45,447 nucleotides of DNA from Patescibacteria group bacterium (GCA_018968865.1 JAGWZP010000001.1:1-45447), one strand, 5' to 3'; positions 9,215-18,146 are shown, counted from the stretch's first letter. Made by a program: numbers and translations. Notes: a model not told the origin generated them from the letters alone.

Positions 9215-10288
9215 ATGAAGAAATTCATCAGTATGGTCACCGCGCTCGTACTGGGAGCGGTGATGGCATCGGCGGCAACCGGGGCAACCTGGAAACCGTT
9301 CCTCCACGGAATGAAAACTCCGGCGGAACTCGCCGACAAAGTGCAGGTGTCACTGGTGAAGGACCCGACAGGGAACGCCATCATCGACCCCGCGCGCTGT
9401 AAGCGAGACGGTTCGTGCGCAAAACCCTTGGACTACTTCGAAATGTTCAAGGTGTCAGATCCTGAAGCGCGTCTCACGGACGCGATGCAGGTTCCGGCAT
9501 ATTTGCGGACGCTCGAAATTGCTCCGGCGCCGGAGGGTGAATACTGGATTTCGTGCCTGCGGTCAGCGAGTCACGGCACGTTCAAACCAGTGCTCCACTG
9601 CCTCTCGCGCAAGTTCAAACCCGGGGAGCATGCATGGGTCAATCCAAAGACCAGGCGAGTCATACTCGCTTCCGACTGCACCAATCCGGTGGAAAAGCCG
9701 GCGCCGCCAAAGCATGCCTGCGCAGAGATTCACTTCTTCGCGCGGGCAGGCGATACGGTGGCGCGCAATGCGGTAGGCGGCGGGACGGCGTTTGCGGACG
9801 ACTGTTTCGCCATCAAGAAAGTGGGCGACGCAGAATTCCGTGCGCCGTGGAAAGATAGCTGCGCGTCGGAGCACTGCACGTTCGCCGCGAGCGAAGCATT
9901 CTTGCACAAGAAGATGTGGATGCTCGCGAGCTATGAGCTTGAGCCCGGCGAATATGTATTGCGCGTCCCGGCGTCTTTCGCTCAAAAGGATTCGCCGTAC
10001 GTAACCGTGCTGTGCCTCGAACGCACGAAGATGGCGTGGCCGGAGTTTCCGCCGAAAGGGTACACGTCTGTCCAAAGGGACGAGTACATCAGACAGCGCA
10101 ATGAATGGATCGACGGCCACTCTGATTCGGTGAACGTGTGGTGGAACGCCTACCGCGTCGGAAGCGACGGGGTGCCGAGAGCGACCATCTACTACACCGA
10201 AGCCGAAGTGCCGGCGACCGAGGCGGTCAAGATGTACTGGCGCTATGGCACATGGACGCGGGAACATTCGGTGACACACGTGCGTTGA
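9215..10288 (+). CDS. Secreted cysteine-rich protein of unknown function
   Basis: 357 residues. A clear signal peptide (MKKFISMVTALVLGAVMASA) is followed by a mature part with about a dozen cysteines, several closely spaced (CKRDGSC, CASEHC), suggesting disulfides. No known family is recognised. The start is fixed by a Shine-Dalgarno sequence AAAGGAG 6 bases upstream, preceded by a small hairpin GCCGC/GCGGC. It follows the sortase gene on the same strand but lacks a sorting motif or C-terminal membrane segment, so it is probably released or bound by partners. Confidence 0.7.
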   Translation: MKKFISMVTALVLGAVMASAATGATWKPFLHGMKTPAELADKVQVSLVKDPTGNAIIDPARCKRDGSCAKPLDYFEMFKVSDPEARLTDAMQVPAYLRTLEIAPAPEGEYWISCLRSASHGTFKPVLHCLSRKFKPGEHAWVNPKTRRVILASDCTNPVEKPAPPKHACAEIHFFARAGDTVARNAVGGGTAFADDCFAIKKVGDAEFRAPWKDSCASEHCTFAASEAFLHKKMWMLASYELEPGEYVLRVPASFAQKDSPYVTVLCLERTKMAWPEFPPKGYTSVQRDEYIRQRNEWIDGHSDSVNVWWNAYRVGSDGVPRATIYYTEAEVPATEAVKMYWRYGTWTREHSVTHVR

Positions 10289-10307
10289 TTTTCAGGTCGG
10301 GAAAGTA

Positions 10308-10338
10308 ATGCGGCCGCGTTTAATAAACGCCGCCGCAT
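10308..10338 (+). repeat. Inverted repeat before the large surface-protein gene
   Basis: 14-base arms with one mismatch (ATGCGGCCGCGTTT / AAACGCCGCCGCAT, loop AAT). The right arm runs into the ATG at 10337. It may end transcription of the preceding gene or mask the start of the next one. Confidence 0.5.
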
Positions 10339-13000
10339 GAAATCCCTTTTTGTACGCCGCGCAAGCGGCAGGGGCGGGAAAGCATTTCACAAAATGACAA
10401 AAACAGTCCAAGCGTACGCAAACAAGAAACCGATTCTCACCGGCCTTTTCACCGTGCTCTTCACGGTCGCGATTGGCATGTCCATCGCCTTTGCGCTCGG
10501 TCTTGCCACGCCGACGCAAGTTTTTGCTCAAGTCTTCGGTCCGCCTTGTTGCGCTGTCCCGCCCCCGCCTCCGCCGCCACCCCCGCCTCCGCCACCCCCG
10601 CCGCCGACGGAAGTCCTCCCGGTATTTGGTCCTCCGTGCTGCGATATTCCCGCACCTCCGCCACCACCTCCTCCGGCTGCTCCGGTCACGCCGGTAGTGG
10701 TCCCTCCTCCGCCACCGCAACCGCCTCCACCGCAACCCCCGCCCTCGCCACCGGTAGTCCCAGCAGTAGTTTCGCCCGTGCCCACCTGCGTACTCTCGGC
10801 AAGCCCAACTTCGCTCGCGTCCGGTGGAGGCTCTTCGACGCTCTCGTGGACGACGGTCGCGGCGACCAGCGCCACTATCGATAACGGAGTCGGAGCCGTC
10901 GCACCGGTCACGTCCGGTTCCCGAACAGTTTCTCTTACGACCTCGACGAATTACACGCTGACGGTGTCGGGACCCGGCGGACAGACGACGTGCAACGCGA
11001 ATGTCACGGTCGCCGCAACGCCGCTCGCACCGACCTGCACGCTCGCAGTAAATCCGACCGGCATACAAACCGGCGGTTCGTCCTCTCTATCGTGGACGAC
11101 ATCCAATGCCACTTCGCTTTCCATCGATAACAATATTGGCGCCGTCTCGCCAGTCGCATCTGGTTCGCATACCGTCTCTCCTCCAACGACCACTACCTAT
11201 ACCGCCACCGTCACCGGTGCGGGAGGTTCAACGACCTGCGCCGCAACGCTGACGGTCACGTCGGCTCCGCCGCCGGCACCAACGTGCGCGCTCACAGCGA
11301 CTCCCGCTTCCATGCTGACCGGTTCAGCGTCGGTTATTTCCTGGGTCACGACGAACGCGACTGCATTTTCTATCGACCAAGGCATCGGCGCAGTGACGCC
11401 CGTTGCCTCCGGAACACATTCCGTTTCTCCGACAACGGCTACCACCTACACCGGCACCGCTACCGGCGCCGGAGGTTCGACGACGTGTACCGCAACGGTC
11501 GCGGTTACCTCGCCGCCGCCGGGCGTGCCCACCTGTACGCTCACGGCGAACCCGACGTCCGTAACAGCCGGTTCATTCACTTCTCTCTCATGGACCACGA
11601 CGAATGGGGGCACATTCGCTATTGATAATGGTGTCGGTGCGGTCTCACCGGCTATCGGCGGTTCCATTAACTCGCATTCCGTAAATGCGACGACGACTTT
11701 TATCGGTACAGTGACAAGCCCGACCGGCCAGGTAGCAACGTGCACGGCGTTAGTCGGTATCAGCTCGACGCCGCCGCCGCCGGCCTGCACGCTTACAGCA
11801 AACCCGACATCAATTACAGCGGGCTCCTCTTCGACGCTTTCGTGGACGACCTCAAATGCAACCGCGTTCAGTATTGATAACGGCATTGGTTCCTCCACCC
11901 CAGTTGCCTCTGGCACGAGTTCAGTATCTCCTACCGCGGATACTACCTACACTGCCACCGCCACTGGAGCCGGTGGCACGGTGACCTGTACGACGACCAT
12001 TACGGTCACGACCCCCCCCACCGGCGGCGGTGGGGGGGGTGGTGGCGGCGGTGGGGGCGGCGGGGGAGGTGGGGGAGGCGGCGGTGTGCCTCAGCCGATC
12101 ATCACGCTTGCGGTACTTCCGCACGTGAGCTTGCAGCCACTCGCGTACCTCTATCTCTCGCAGATTCCGTATACCGGCCTTGATCTCGGACCAGTCGGCA
12201 CGGCGATCTACTGGCTCGTCCTTATCGGCTTCGCGCTCGCAGCCGCCTATTTCGTGCTCTTTGGCGTGGCGCCGAGAGTGAACCGCTCGCTCCGCAACTT
12301 CGGCGCCCGCGTTTCGGCTGCGCTTAATGCGCAAGAATTCGCATCCGCTCCGATGCTGTATGCGGCGCCTGCCGCTGTGCGCGAAGCGCCGCCTGTAGTC
12401 ATGCCTGAAGCGCCGCGTTCCGCAATCGATGGCGAACCGCTGCCCGAGGCGCCGCAGGGATATTCGTCGTACCACGGCTTCAAATCATTTGCGCATAACG
12501 GCGCGCTTTCGATCGAGGATATCGTGAAGAGCCTTTCGCGGAGCCGTTCGGCGCCGGTCGCCGAACCGAAGGCGGTCCAGCCCTCGCACGTCGAGCCGAT
12601 ATATGAAAAAGTAGAACCGGTGTATGAACGCGTAGAGTCAATCGAAGAACCGGCCGCCGAACCGAATGCCATACCCGTATCGACGCGCGGTTTTGCCGTC
12701 GCGCTTATCGAAGGCGACCGTGCCGCGGTTTTCGCCGGTCTGCGCCAGCAGATGCGGGGCGGAGGGTCGGCGGAACATCTGCTCTCTGCGACGGCTTGCC
12801 TCCTCGACGATGTGTATCGCTCGCGCATCGACGGCACTCCCTGCGATGCCGATATCGCGCGTCTGACCGCGCGCCTCTCGACGCCGACTTTGGAAAAGCT
12901 CGTGGCGTCGCTGACGACAGCCATTGATTCCAGTTATGCAACCAGCGTGACCGGCGCGAAACTCGCGCTCACTCGCGCGCTCGTCACCCTCGGCGCGTAA
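10337..13000 (+). CDS. Large surface protein: proline tract, five Ig-like repeats, glycine tract, IPYTG and membrane segment
   Basis: 887 residues. A membrane/signal segment (about 36-58) is followed by proline-rich tracts (about 75-145), five repeats of about 80-85 residues beginning near nucleotides 10781, 11031, 11280, 11528 and 11782, and a glycine run (about 561-583). Each repeat opens with a C-x-L pattern and carries a second Cys near TTC, so one disulfide per repeat is likely. At 609-614 stands QIPYTG, then a hydrophobic segment (about 620-645) and basic residues, like a sortase signal. Unusually, about 240 residues follow, ending in an Ala/Leu-rich helical domain. A start at the ATG at 10394 is also possible. 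It is probably a stalk-like cell-surface protein. Confidence 0.8.
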   Translation: MKSLFVRRASGRGGKAFHKMTKTVQAYANKKPILTGLFTVLFTVAIGMSIAFALGLATPTQVFAQVFGPPCCAVPPPPPPPPPPPPPPPPTEVLPVFGPPCCDIPAPPPPPPPAAPVTPVVVPPPPPQPPPPQPPPSPPVVPAVVSPVPTCVLSASPTSLASGGGSSTLSWTTVAATSATIDNGVGAVAPVTSGSRTVSLTTSTNYTLTVSGPGGQTTCNANVTVAATPLAPTCTLAVNPTGIQTGGSSSLSWTTSNATSLSIDNNIGAVSPVASGSHTVSPPTTTTYTATVTGAGGSTTCAATLTVTSAPPPAPTCALTATPASMLTGSASVISWVTTNATAFSIDQGIGAVTPVASGTHSVSPTTATTYTGTATGAGGSTTCTATVAVTSPPPGVPTCTLTANPTSVTAGSFTSLSWTTTNGGTFAIDNGVGAVSPAIGGSINSHSVNATTTFIGTVTSPTGQVATCTALVGISSTPPPPACTLTANPTSITAGSSSTLSWTTSNATAFSIDNGIGSSTPVASGTSSVSPTADTTYTATATGAGGTVTCTTTITVTTPPTGGGGGGGGGGGGGGGGGGGGGVPQPIITLAVLPHVSLQPLAYLYLSQIPYTGLDLGPVGTAIYWLVLIGFALAAAYFVLFGVAPRVNRSLRNFGARVSAALNAQEFASAPMLYAAPAAVREAPPVVMPEAPRSAIDGEPLPEAPQGYSSYHGFKSFAHNGALSIEDIVKSLSRSRSAPVAEPKAVQPSHVEPIYEKVEPVYERVESIEEPAAEPNAIPVSTRGFAVALIEGDRAAVFAGLRQQMRGGGSAEHLLSATACLLDDVYRSRIDGTPCDADIARLTARLSTPTLEKLVASLTTAIDSSYATSVTGAKLALTRALVTLGA
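12011..12040 (+). repeat. 13-bp inverted repeat at the start of the glycine tract
   Basis: Arms A-C8-ACCG and CGGT-G8-T with loop GCGG. The codons read Pro-Pro-Thr then Gly repeats, so low-complexity coding may create it by itself. Confidence 0.6.
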
Positions 13001-13027
13001 GTAGGCTTTCTCCCTGTGCTTACCTCG

Positions 13028-13054
13028 GACGAATCAAGGAGGAACTTGTTCGTC
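13028..13054. terminator. Possible terminator between convergent genes
   Basis: GACGAA(T)CAAG pairs with CTTGTTCGTC with one bulged base and loop GAGGAA, just past the thrS stop. There is no clear T-run on either side, so this is weak. Confidence 0.35.
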
Positions 13055-14297
13055 ACTCGGTTCGCTTGGTAGTAATCTCTTCAACGGCGCGATTCACGAA
13101 GTCCGCGGTGGACATGGGATCAAGCTTGCCGTGGTCGCGGCTGTCGATTGAAACTGTTTTCTCCTCTATCTCTTTGTCGCCAACGACGAGCAGGTAGGGG
13201 ATTTTTTCTTGTTTGGCGTTGCGGATCTTCTTGCCGAGCGACTCGTTCGCATCGTCGGCGTCCGCGCGGATGTTCGCCGCCTTTAATGCGTTCAAAACGT
13301 CCTGCGCATAGGCAACGTGCTTTTCGGATACCGGCAATATGCGCGCCTGCACCGGTGAGAGCCAGAGCGGGAACGCGCCGCCGTATTTCTCGATGAGGAA
13401 GGCCATGATGCGCTCAATGGCGCCGATAGAAGAGCGGTGCACGACAAACGCACGGTGTTTTCCGCCGTCTTCACCGATGTAGGATAGGTCAAATCGTTCC
13501 GGCATGCAGAAATCGTATTGAACGGTAAAGGCAGTATCTTCTTTTCCATTCACATTCTTCATCTGGATGTCTATCTTGGGTCCGTAGAATGCCGCTTCAT
13601 CTTTCGCCTCCTCAAACTGCGAGCCGCGTTTCTGCATGAGCTTGCGCAGGAGGTCCTCGCCTTTCTCCCACCCCTCGTCATTTTTGTAATATTTCTCCGT
13701 ATTCGCGCGGTCACCGAGCGACAGTCGGTAGCGATAGTCCACATCGAGTTTGAGATTGAAGACATCCGCGACATATTCGATAAGATCGAGCGCGTTGCTG
13801 ATTTCGTCCACAGCCTGCTCTTCGGAAGCGCAGATGATGTGCGCATCGGCGAGGCAGAAGGTTCGGACGCGCTGGAGACCCATCAGCTCGCCCGACTGCT
13901 CGTAGCGATAGAGCTTCGCGAGTTCGGCGATGCGCATCGGCAGTTCGCGATAGCTCACCGGTTTGCGCAGATAAAGTTCGAAATGGTGCGGGCACGTCAT
14001 CGGCCGGAGCATGAACTGCTCTTTGTCGATCTCTATGGGCGCGTACATTGAGTCCTTGTAGTGCGGGTAATGGCCGCTTTTTTTATACAAATCGAGCTTG
14101 GCGATATCGGGCGTATACACGTGGAGGTAGCCGCGCCGGATCTCTTCATCGACGATGAAGCGCTCAAGTTCGCGCCGAATCATCGAACCTTTCGGCGTAA
14201 AGAGGGGGAGTCCTTTGCCGACCGAGTCCGAGAACGCAAAAAGATCGAGCTCCTTGCCGAGCTTCTTGTGGTCGCGCTCTTTATCCGGTGTATCCAT
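13053..14297 (-). CDS. thrS: Threonyl-tRNA synthetase lacking TGS and editing domains
   Basis: 414 residues against about 640 in most bacteria. The protein begins at the catalytic domain (DHKKLGKELDLFAFSD, GLPLFTPKGSMIRRELE) and continues through motif 2 (LYRYEQSGELMGLQRVR) and motif 3 (VVHRSSIGAIERIM) to the anticodon-binding domain. The zinc ligands Cys in RPMTCPHH, His in ADAHII and His in VVHRSS are kept. The N-terminal TGS and N2 domains, the latter clearing Ser-tRNA-Thr, are missing. The start at 14297 is set by a -10 box ending 9 bases upstream; the in-frame GTG at 14318 lies before that box. Confidence 0.93.
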   Translation of the reverse strand: MDTPDKERDHKKLGKELDLFAFSDSVGKGLPLFTPKGSMIRRELERFIVDEEIRRGYLHVYTPDIAKLDLYKKSGHYPHYKDSMYAPIEIDKEQFMLRPMTCPHHFELYLRKPVSYRELPMRIAELAKLYRYEQSGELMGLQRVRTFCLADAHIICASEEQAVDEISNALDLIEYVADVFNLKLDVDYRYRLSLGDRANTEKYYKNDEGWEKGEDLLRKLMQKRGSQFEEAKDEAAFYGPKIDIQMKNVNGKEDTAFTVQYDFCMPERFDLSYIGEDGGKHRAFVVHRSSIGAIERIMAFLIEKYGGAFPLWLSPVQARILPVSEKHVAYAQDVLNALKAANIRADADDANESLGKKIRNAKQEKIPYLLVVGDKEIEEKTVSIDSRDHGKLDPMSTADFVNRAVEEITTKRTE

Positions 14298-14306
14298 ATC
14301 ATCCAG

Positions 14307-14315
14307 AATATAACA
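14307..14315 (-). promoter_or_regulatory. Extended -10 promoter of thrS
   Basis: On the minus strand TGTTATATT ends 9 bases before the thrS ATG and sits directly after the dnaE stop codon. The mRNA is probably leaderless. Confidence 0.65.
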
Positions 14316-14319
14316 CACT

Positions 14320-17300
14320 CTAAAGCGGCTTGAGCTCTTCGATGGCGAGCGAAGGTTCGCCGTTTCGGACCGTCACTTTGCCTTTCACAAGGAGGCACGC
14401 TCCGGGCGCGATGAGAGCCGCATGCTCCTTGAAGAGCCTCGGGAACATGACCGCTTCGATGGAATCGGTTGTGTCTTCGATAGTGACGAACGCCATTTTT
14501 TCGCCGCCCTTGGTGAGAATCGCGCGCACGACCGAGACCAGCACCGGCAGGATGAGGAGCATGCCCGGCTGGGGCTCTTCGTTTATTTTTTTTATGGAAA
14601 ATGCCGCTTTCTTCGCGACCGCCTCGTGCGCATCAAGCGGATGGCCGCTCACGTAGATGCCGAGCAATTCTTTCTCCCACGCGAGTTTTTCAAGAAGCGA
14701 AATGGGTTTCCCGGGCGGGAGCACAAGCGGCGCCGGCGCCATGAGCGCGCCGAAAAGGGAGTCCTGAGGTGCGAGCGCGGTCGCTTCCCGGTGGAATTCG
14801 AGCAATGTCTCGATATGTTCGAGCAGGGTACTGCGCCCGCCGCCGCCCGGGCTGAGCGAGTTGAGTGCGCCCGACTTGATGAGCGATTCGAGCGATTTGC
14901 GATTGAGGTTCTTCGAGCCGACGCGGGAAAGGAAGTCGGACAGCATTGTGAATGGACCGCGCGCCTTGCGTTCGGCGATGATCGCTTCGGAAATCCCTTC
15001 ACCGAAATTTTTAATTGAAGAAAGTCCGAATCGAATCGTGTCATTCCCCGCATCGACGACGGTGAAGACGCTACCGCTCTCGTTCACGTCCGGCGGGAGC
15101 ACGCGGATGCCCATACGAGAGGCTTCGGCGACGAAGACGGCGATCTGTTCGGTGTCGCCCGAGTCGGCGGTTAAGAGGGCGGAGAGATACTCAACCGGAT
15201 AATTCGCCTTCATATACGCGGTCTGGTAGGCGACCTTGCCGTAACTCGCCGCGTGCGCCTTGTTGAAGCCGTAGGCGGCGAACGGCTCGATCAAGGACCA
15301 GAGTTTTTCCGCCTTTTCGCGCGGGAGCTTCCCGTACTCCATGAATCCTTTCAGCAGTTTTTCCTTTTCCGCCTGCATGACTTTCGGGATTTTTTTGCCC
15401 ATCGCTTTCCTAAGCGCGTCCGCTTCGAGCCAGGAATAGCCGGCGAGCGTGATGGCGGTGAGAAGCACGTCGTCCTGGTACACGAGGAGGCCGTACGAGA
15501 AATCGAGATACTCCCTCATCCGCGGGTCGACGTACCGGATGAGCTTCGCATTGTGCTTCCGTTCGATGTACTGCGGTATCGTCTCCATCGGCCCCGGGCG
15601 GTAGAGGGCGACCATGGCATTGATGTCGTGGATGGTCGTCGGGCGGAGTTCCTTGAGCCAGCGGGTCATGCCGGAACCGTTCAACTGGAAGACGCCTTCC
15701 GTCTCGCCGCGCGCGAGCATCTGATAGGTTTTCAAGTCATCAATGGGTACGTTCTCTATGTCGACAAGAATGCCGCGCGTTTCCTTCACCCGCAGGACGG
15801 CGTCGGCAAGAATCGCAAGATTCTTGATGCCGAGGAAATCGAATTTCAGGAGCCCGACGCCGCCGTACTCGTCCGTGATGGAATACATATCGTACTGTGT
15901 GATGAGCTTGGCGGTGCCTTTGGGGTCCGGCTGGATGGGCGTCCATTCGACGAGCGGGGTCGGCGCGACCACGACGCCGGCCGCGTGGACGCCGACGTGC
16001 CGCACGCACCCCTCGATGCGTTTTGCGAGGTCGATGATTTCGCGGGCATCGTCATCCTCTTCGTATATCGCTTTCAGATCCGGCTCGAGCTCGAGCGCGC
16101 GGTCGATGGTCATCGGGAATCCCTGCGAGCCCATCGGAATGAGTTTCGCGATGCGGTCGCCGGTGGTGTAGGCGTGGCCCAAGGCGCGCGCAATGTCGCG
16201 CACCGCCGCCCGCGCCATCATCGTGCCGAAGGTGCCGATCTGCGCGACATGGTCTTCGCCGTATTTCTGCTTGGTGTACGCGATCATCTCGTCGCGGCGG
16301 TTGTCGGCCATGTCCATGTCGATGTCCGGCGCCTTCGGGCGTTCCGGATTGAGGAATCGTTCGAACGGCAGTTTATAGAACAGCGGGTCGACGTTCGTGA
16401 TGCCGACGAGGTACGCAACGAGGCTTCCGGCGGCGCTGCCGCGCGTGGTGGTGAGGATGCCTTCCCGCCGCGCGAACGCGAGGAGGTCGGCGACGATAAG
16501 GTAATACACGGCAAAGCCCTTGCCGATGATGATGTTCAATTCGTATTCGATGCGGTCGATAACTTCCTTTGATTTCTCGAGGCCGCGCCCCGCAAGGCCG
16601 GCATAGGCTTTTGCGCGGAGCTCCTCGTCATGGTTCTTGAAGCCCGGCGACACGCTGACCGCCGGGAACGTCCATTTCCCGAGCTCGAAGGAGATCGAAC
16701 AGCGATCGGCGATGGCGCCGGAGTTCGCCAGCGCTTCGGGGATATCCTTGAAGAAGCTCTCTGCGGTTTTTTCGCTGATAAAAGAAAAATCCTCCTCTTC
16801 ATTCCTGCCGCGCTCGCCGTGCTGGATGCGGCGCATGATCTCGGTCGCTTCGCGGTCGTCGGGGCGGAGGTAATACACATCGTGCTGGGCGACGAGCGGG
16901 GTGCCGCTCGCTTTCCCGAGCGCGATGATTTTTTTCATAAGCGCCTCGTGTCCGGCGACTTTCGGATGATGGGTGATTTCGAGATACACATCGTTTGCGC
17001 CGAAGATATCCTTGAATTCTGCAAGCGAAGCCGCGGCGCCGTGTTCGTCGCCCGCGCGCAGGAGCTGCGCAACGTCGCCCGCGAAGGAGGGGAGGAGCGC
17101 AATAATACCGGACGCGTGTTCGCGCAAGATCTCTTTGTCCATGCGCGGCCGATCAAAAAACCCTTCCGTCCACGACTTCGTCACGAGTGCGAGAAGATTT
17201 CTGTACCCTTTGTTGTTCTTGGCGAGGAGCACGAGGCGCGAACGCTTCGCATCGACGTTCGGGTCCCGGTCTCTCCGCGAGCGGGGCGCAAGGTAGGCGT

Positions 17301-17502
17301 CGACGCCGAGGATCGGCTTCACGCCCGCCTTGATTGCGGCCTTGTAAAACTCGATGGCGCCGTGCATGTTGCCAGCATCGGTGAGCGCGAGCGCTCCCAT
17401 TTCCTCGTTCTTCGCTTTCTCAACCAGTTCTTCCACCTTCGGCAATGCCTGGAGGAACGAGTAGTGGCTGTGCGTATGAAGGTGGGTGAAGCGACTCGCC
17501 AT
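14320..17502 (-). CDS. dnaE: DNA polymerase III alpha subunit
   Basis: 1060 residues, the replicative polymerase. The PHP domain opens at once with HLHTHSHYSFLQA and LTDAGNMHGA. The polymerase core has GSAAGSLVAYL, DIDMDMADNRRDEM (catalytic aspartates), HVGVHAAGVVV, LLKFDFLGIKNL and NKAHAASYG. The helix-hairpin-helix part and a C-terminal OB fold follow (ISGHPLDAHE is present as VSGHPLDAHE). It is somewhat shorter than the E. coli protein (about 1160). The ATG lies 7 bases from a palindromic -10 shared with rnhB, so the transcript is likely leaderless. Confidence 0.95.
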   Translation of the reverse strand: MASRFTHLHTHSHYSFLQALPKVEELVEKAKNEEMGALALTDAGNMHGAIEFYKAAIKAGVKPILGVDAYLAPRSRRDRDPNVDAKRSRLVLLAKNNKGYRNLLALVTKSWTEGFFDRPRMDKEILREHASGIIALLPSFAGDVAQLLRAGDEHGAAASLAEFKDIFGANDVYLEITHHPKVAGHEALMKKIIALGKASGTPLVAQHDVYYLRPDDREATEIMRRIQHGERGRNEEEDFSFISEKTAESFFKDIPEALANSGAIADRCSISFELGKWTFPAVSVSPGFKNHDEELRAKAYAGLAGRGLEKSKEVIDRIEYELNIIIGKGFAVYYLIVADLLAFARREGILTTTRGSAAGSLVAYLVGITNVDPLFYKLPFERFLNPERPKAPDIDMDMADNRRDEMIAYTKQKYGEDHVAQIGTFGTMMARAAVRDIARALGHAYTTGDRIAKLIPMGSQGFPMTIDRALELEPDLKAIYEEDDDAREIIDLAKRIEGCVRHVGVHAAGVVVAPTPLVEWTPIQPDPKGTAKLITQYDMYSITDEYGGVGLLKFDFLGIKNLAILADAVLRVKETRGILVDIENVPIDDLKTYQMLARGETEGVFQLNGSGMTRWLKELRPTTIHDINAMVALYRPGPMETIPQYIERKHNAKLIRYVDPRMREYLDFSYGLLVYQDDVLLTAITLAGYSWLEADALRKAMGKKIPKVMQAEKEKLLKGFMEYGKLPREKAEKLWSLIEPFAAYGFNKAHAASYGKVAYQTAYMKANYPVEYLSALLTADSGDTEQIAVFVAEASRMGIRVLPPDVNESGSVFTVVDAGNDTIRFGLSSIKNFGEGISEAIIAERKARGPFTMLSDFLSRVGSKNLNRKSLESLIKSGALNSLSPGGGGRSTLLEHIETLLEFHREATALAPQDSLFGALMAPAPLVLPPGKPISLLEKLAWEKELLGIYVSGHPLDAHEAVAKKAAFSIKKINEEPQPGMLLILPVLVSVVRAILTKGGEKMAFVTIEDTTDSIEAVMFPRLFKEHAALIAPGACLLVKGKVTVRNGEPSLAIEELKPL

Positions 17503-17509
17503 GCGCTCC

Positions 17510-17519
17510 AGTATATACT
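17510..17519. promoter_or_regulatory. Palindromic -10 element shared by dnaE (-) and rnhB (+)
   Basis: AGTATATACT is its own reverse complement and gives TATACT on both strands (17514-17519 on plus, 17515-17510 on minus). The gap to the rnhB ATG is 6 bases and to the dnaE ATG 7 bases, the spacing seen at other leaderless starts here. Only 23 bases separate the two start codons. Confidence 0.7.
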
Positions 17520-17525
17520 TTCTCG

Positions 17526-18146
17526 ATGAGATTCACGCTGGGGGTAGACGAGGCCGGCCGGGGGCCCTTGGCGGGGCCGGTCGCGGTCGGCGTGGTCGCC
17601 GTTCCGGAGGGGTTTGACGTCACGAAGGAATTCCCGGGCGTCGCGGACTCCAAGAAACTGTCGGAGAAGAAGCGCGAAAAACTTTTTGCAATGCTTGAAG
17701 CGCGCGTCGCCCTGGGCGACGCGCGTTTTATCGTGGAGTTTGAAAGTGCGGAGACCATTGATAGGGAAGGCATCGCGACAGCGGTGCTCAAGGCGCTTGC
17801 GCGCGGCTTGGAAGAATTCGCAAAATGGGGAAGTCAGACTTCCCCAAGAATCTCGAAGTCCGACTTCCACATTCTGCTCGACGGCGCGCTTCGCGCGCCG
17901 GCCGAATACGCGCAGGAAACCATCATCAATGGCGACGAACTCATCCCGCTCATCTCGCTTGCGTCCATCGCGGCGAAGGTCGTCCGCGACCGCTTGATGC
18001 GCGAAATCGCGAAAGAGTATCCGCAGTACGGTTTTGAGAAACATAAGGGGTATGGGACAAAGGCGCACTACGAGATGCTCGAAAAACACGGTCTGTGTGT
18101 TATCCACCGCCGCTCGTTTATTCATCTTGATTTCGAGAATAAATAG
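17526..18146 (+). CDS. rnhB: Ribonuclease HII
   Basis: 206 residues. It removes ribonucleotides and RNA from RNA-DNA hybrids. The first Asp and Glu of the active site are in GVDEAGRGPLAGPV, followed by DSKKLSEKKRE, LLDG (third acid), SIAAKVVRDR with the last Asp, and YPQYGFEKHKGYGTKAHYE. Before HILLDG are about 15 extra residues (KWGSQTSPRISKSD) encoded by two copies of a small palindrome. The start at 17526 fits the shared -10 element. The promoter of the next small gene lies inside its 3' end. Confidence 0.93.
   Translation: MRFTLGVDEAGRGPLAGPVAVGVVAVPEGFDVTKEFPGVADSKKLSEKKREKLFAMLEARVALGDARFIVEFESAETIDREGIATAVLKALARGLEEFAKWGSQTSPRISKSDFHILLDGALRAPAEYAQETIINGDELIPLISLASIAAKVVRDRLMREIAKEYPQYGFEKHKGYGTKAHYEMLEKHGLCVIHRRSFIHLDFENK
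17826..17867 (+). repeat. Two copies of a palindrome GAAGTCnGACTTC inside rnhB
   Basis: The first copy is the centre of a 21-base palindrome (TGGGGAAGTC-A-GACTTCCCCA, 17826-17846). The second is GAAGTCCGACTTC at 17855-17867. Both are translated in frame in a stretch that is extra relative to ordinary RNase HII. Confidence 0.8.

Noticed and set aside
9130..9402. Open frame after the sortase palindrome, overlapping the secreted Cys-rich gene
   Set aside because: It lacks a ribosome site and its product is low-complexity; the overlapping frame has a signal peptide and SD.
10560..10750. Proline-codon tract considered as a tandem DNA repeat or CRISPR-like array
   Set aside because: Unit length is not constant and there are no spacers; it is explained by Pro codons.
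15253..16572. A 439-codon open frame opposite dnaE
   Set aside because: It is a shadow of dnaE codon bias with no motif or start signal; similar shadows lie opposite gyrB, hisS and thrS.
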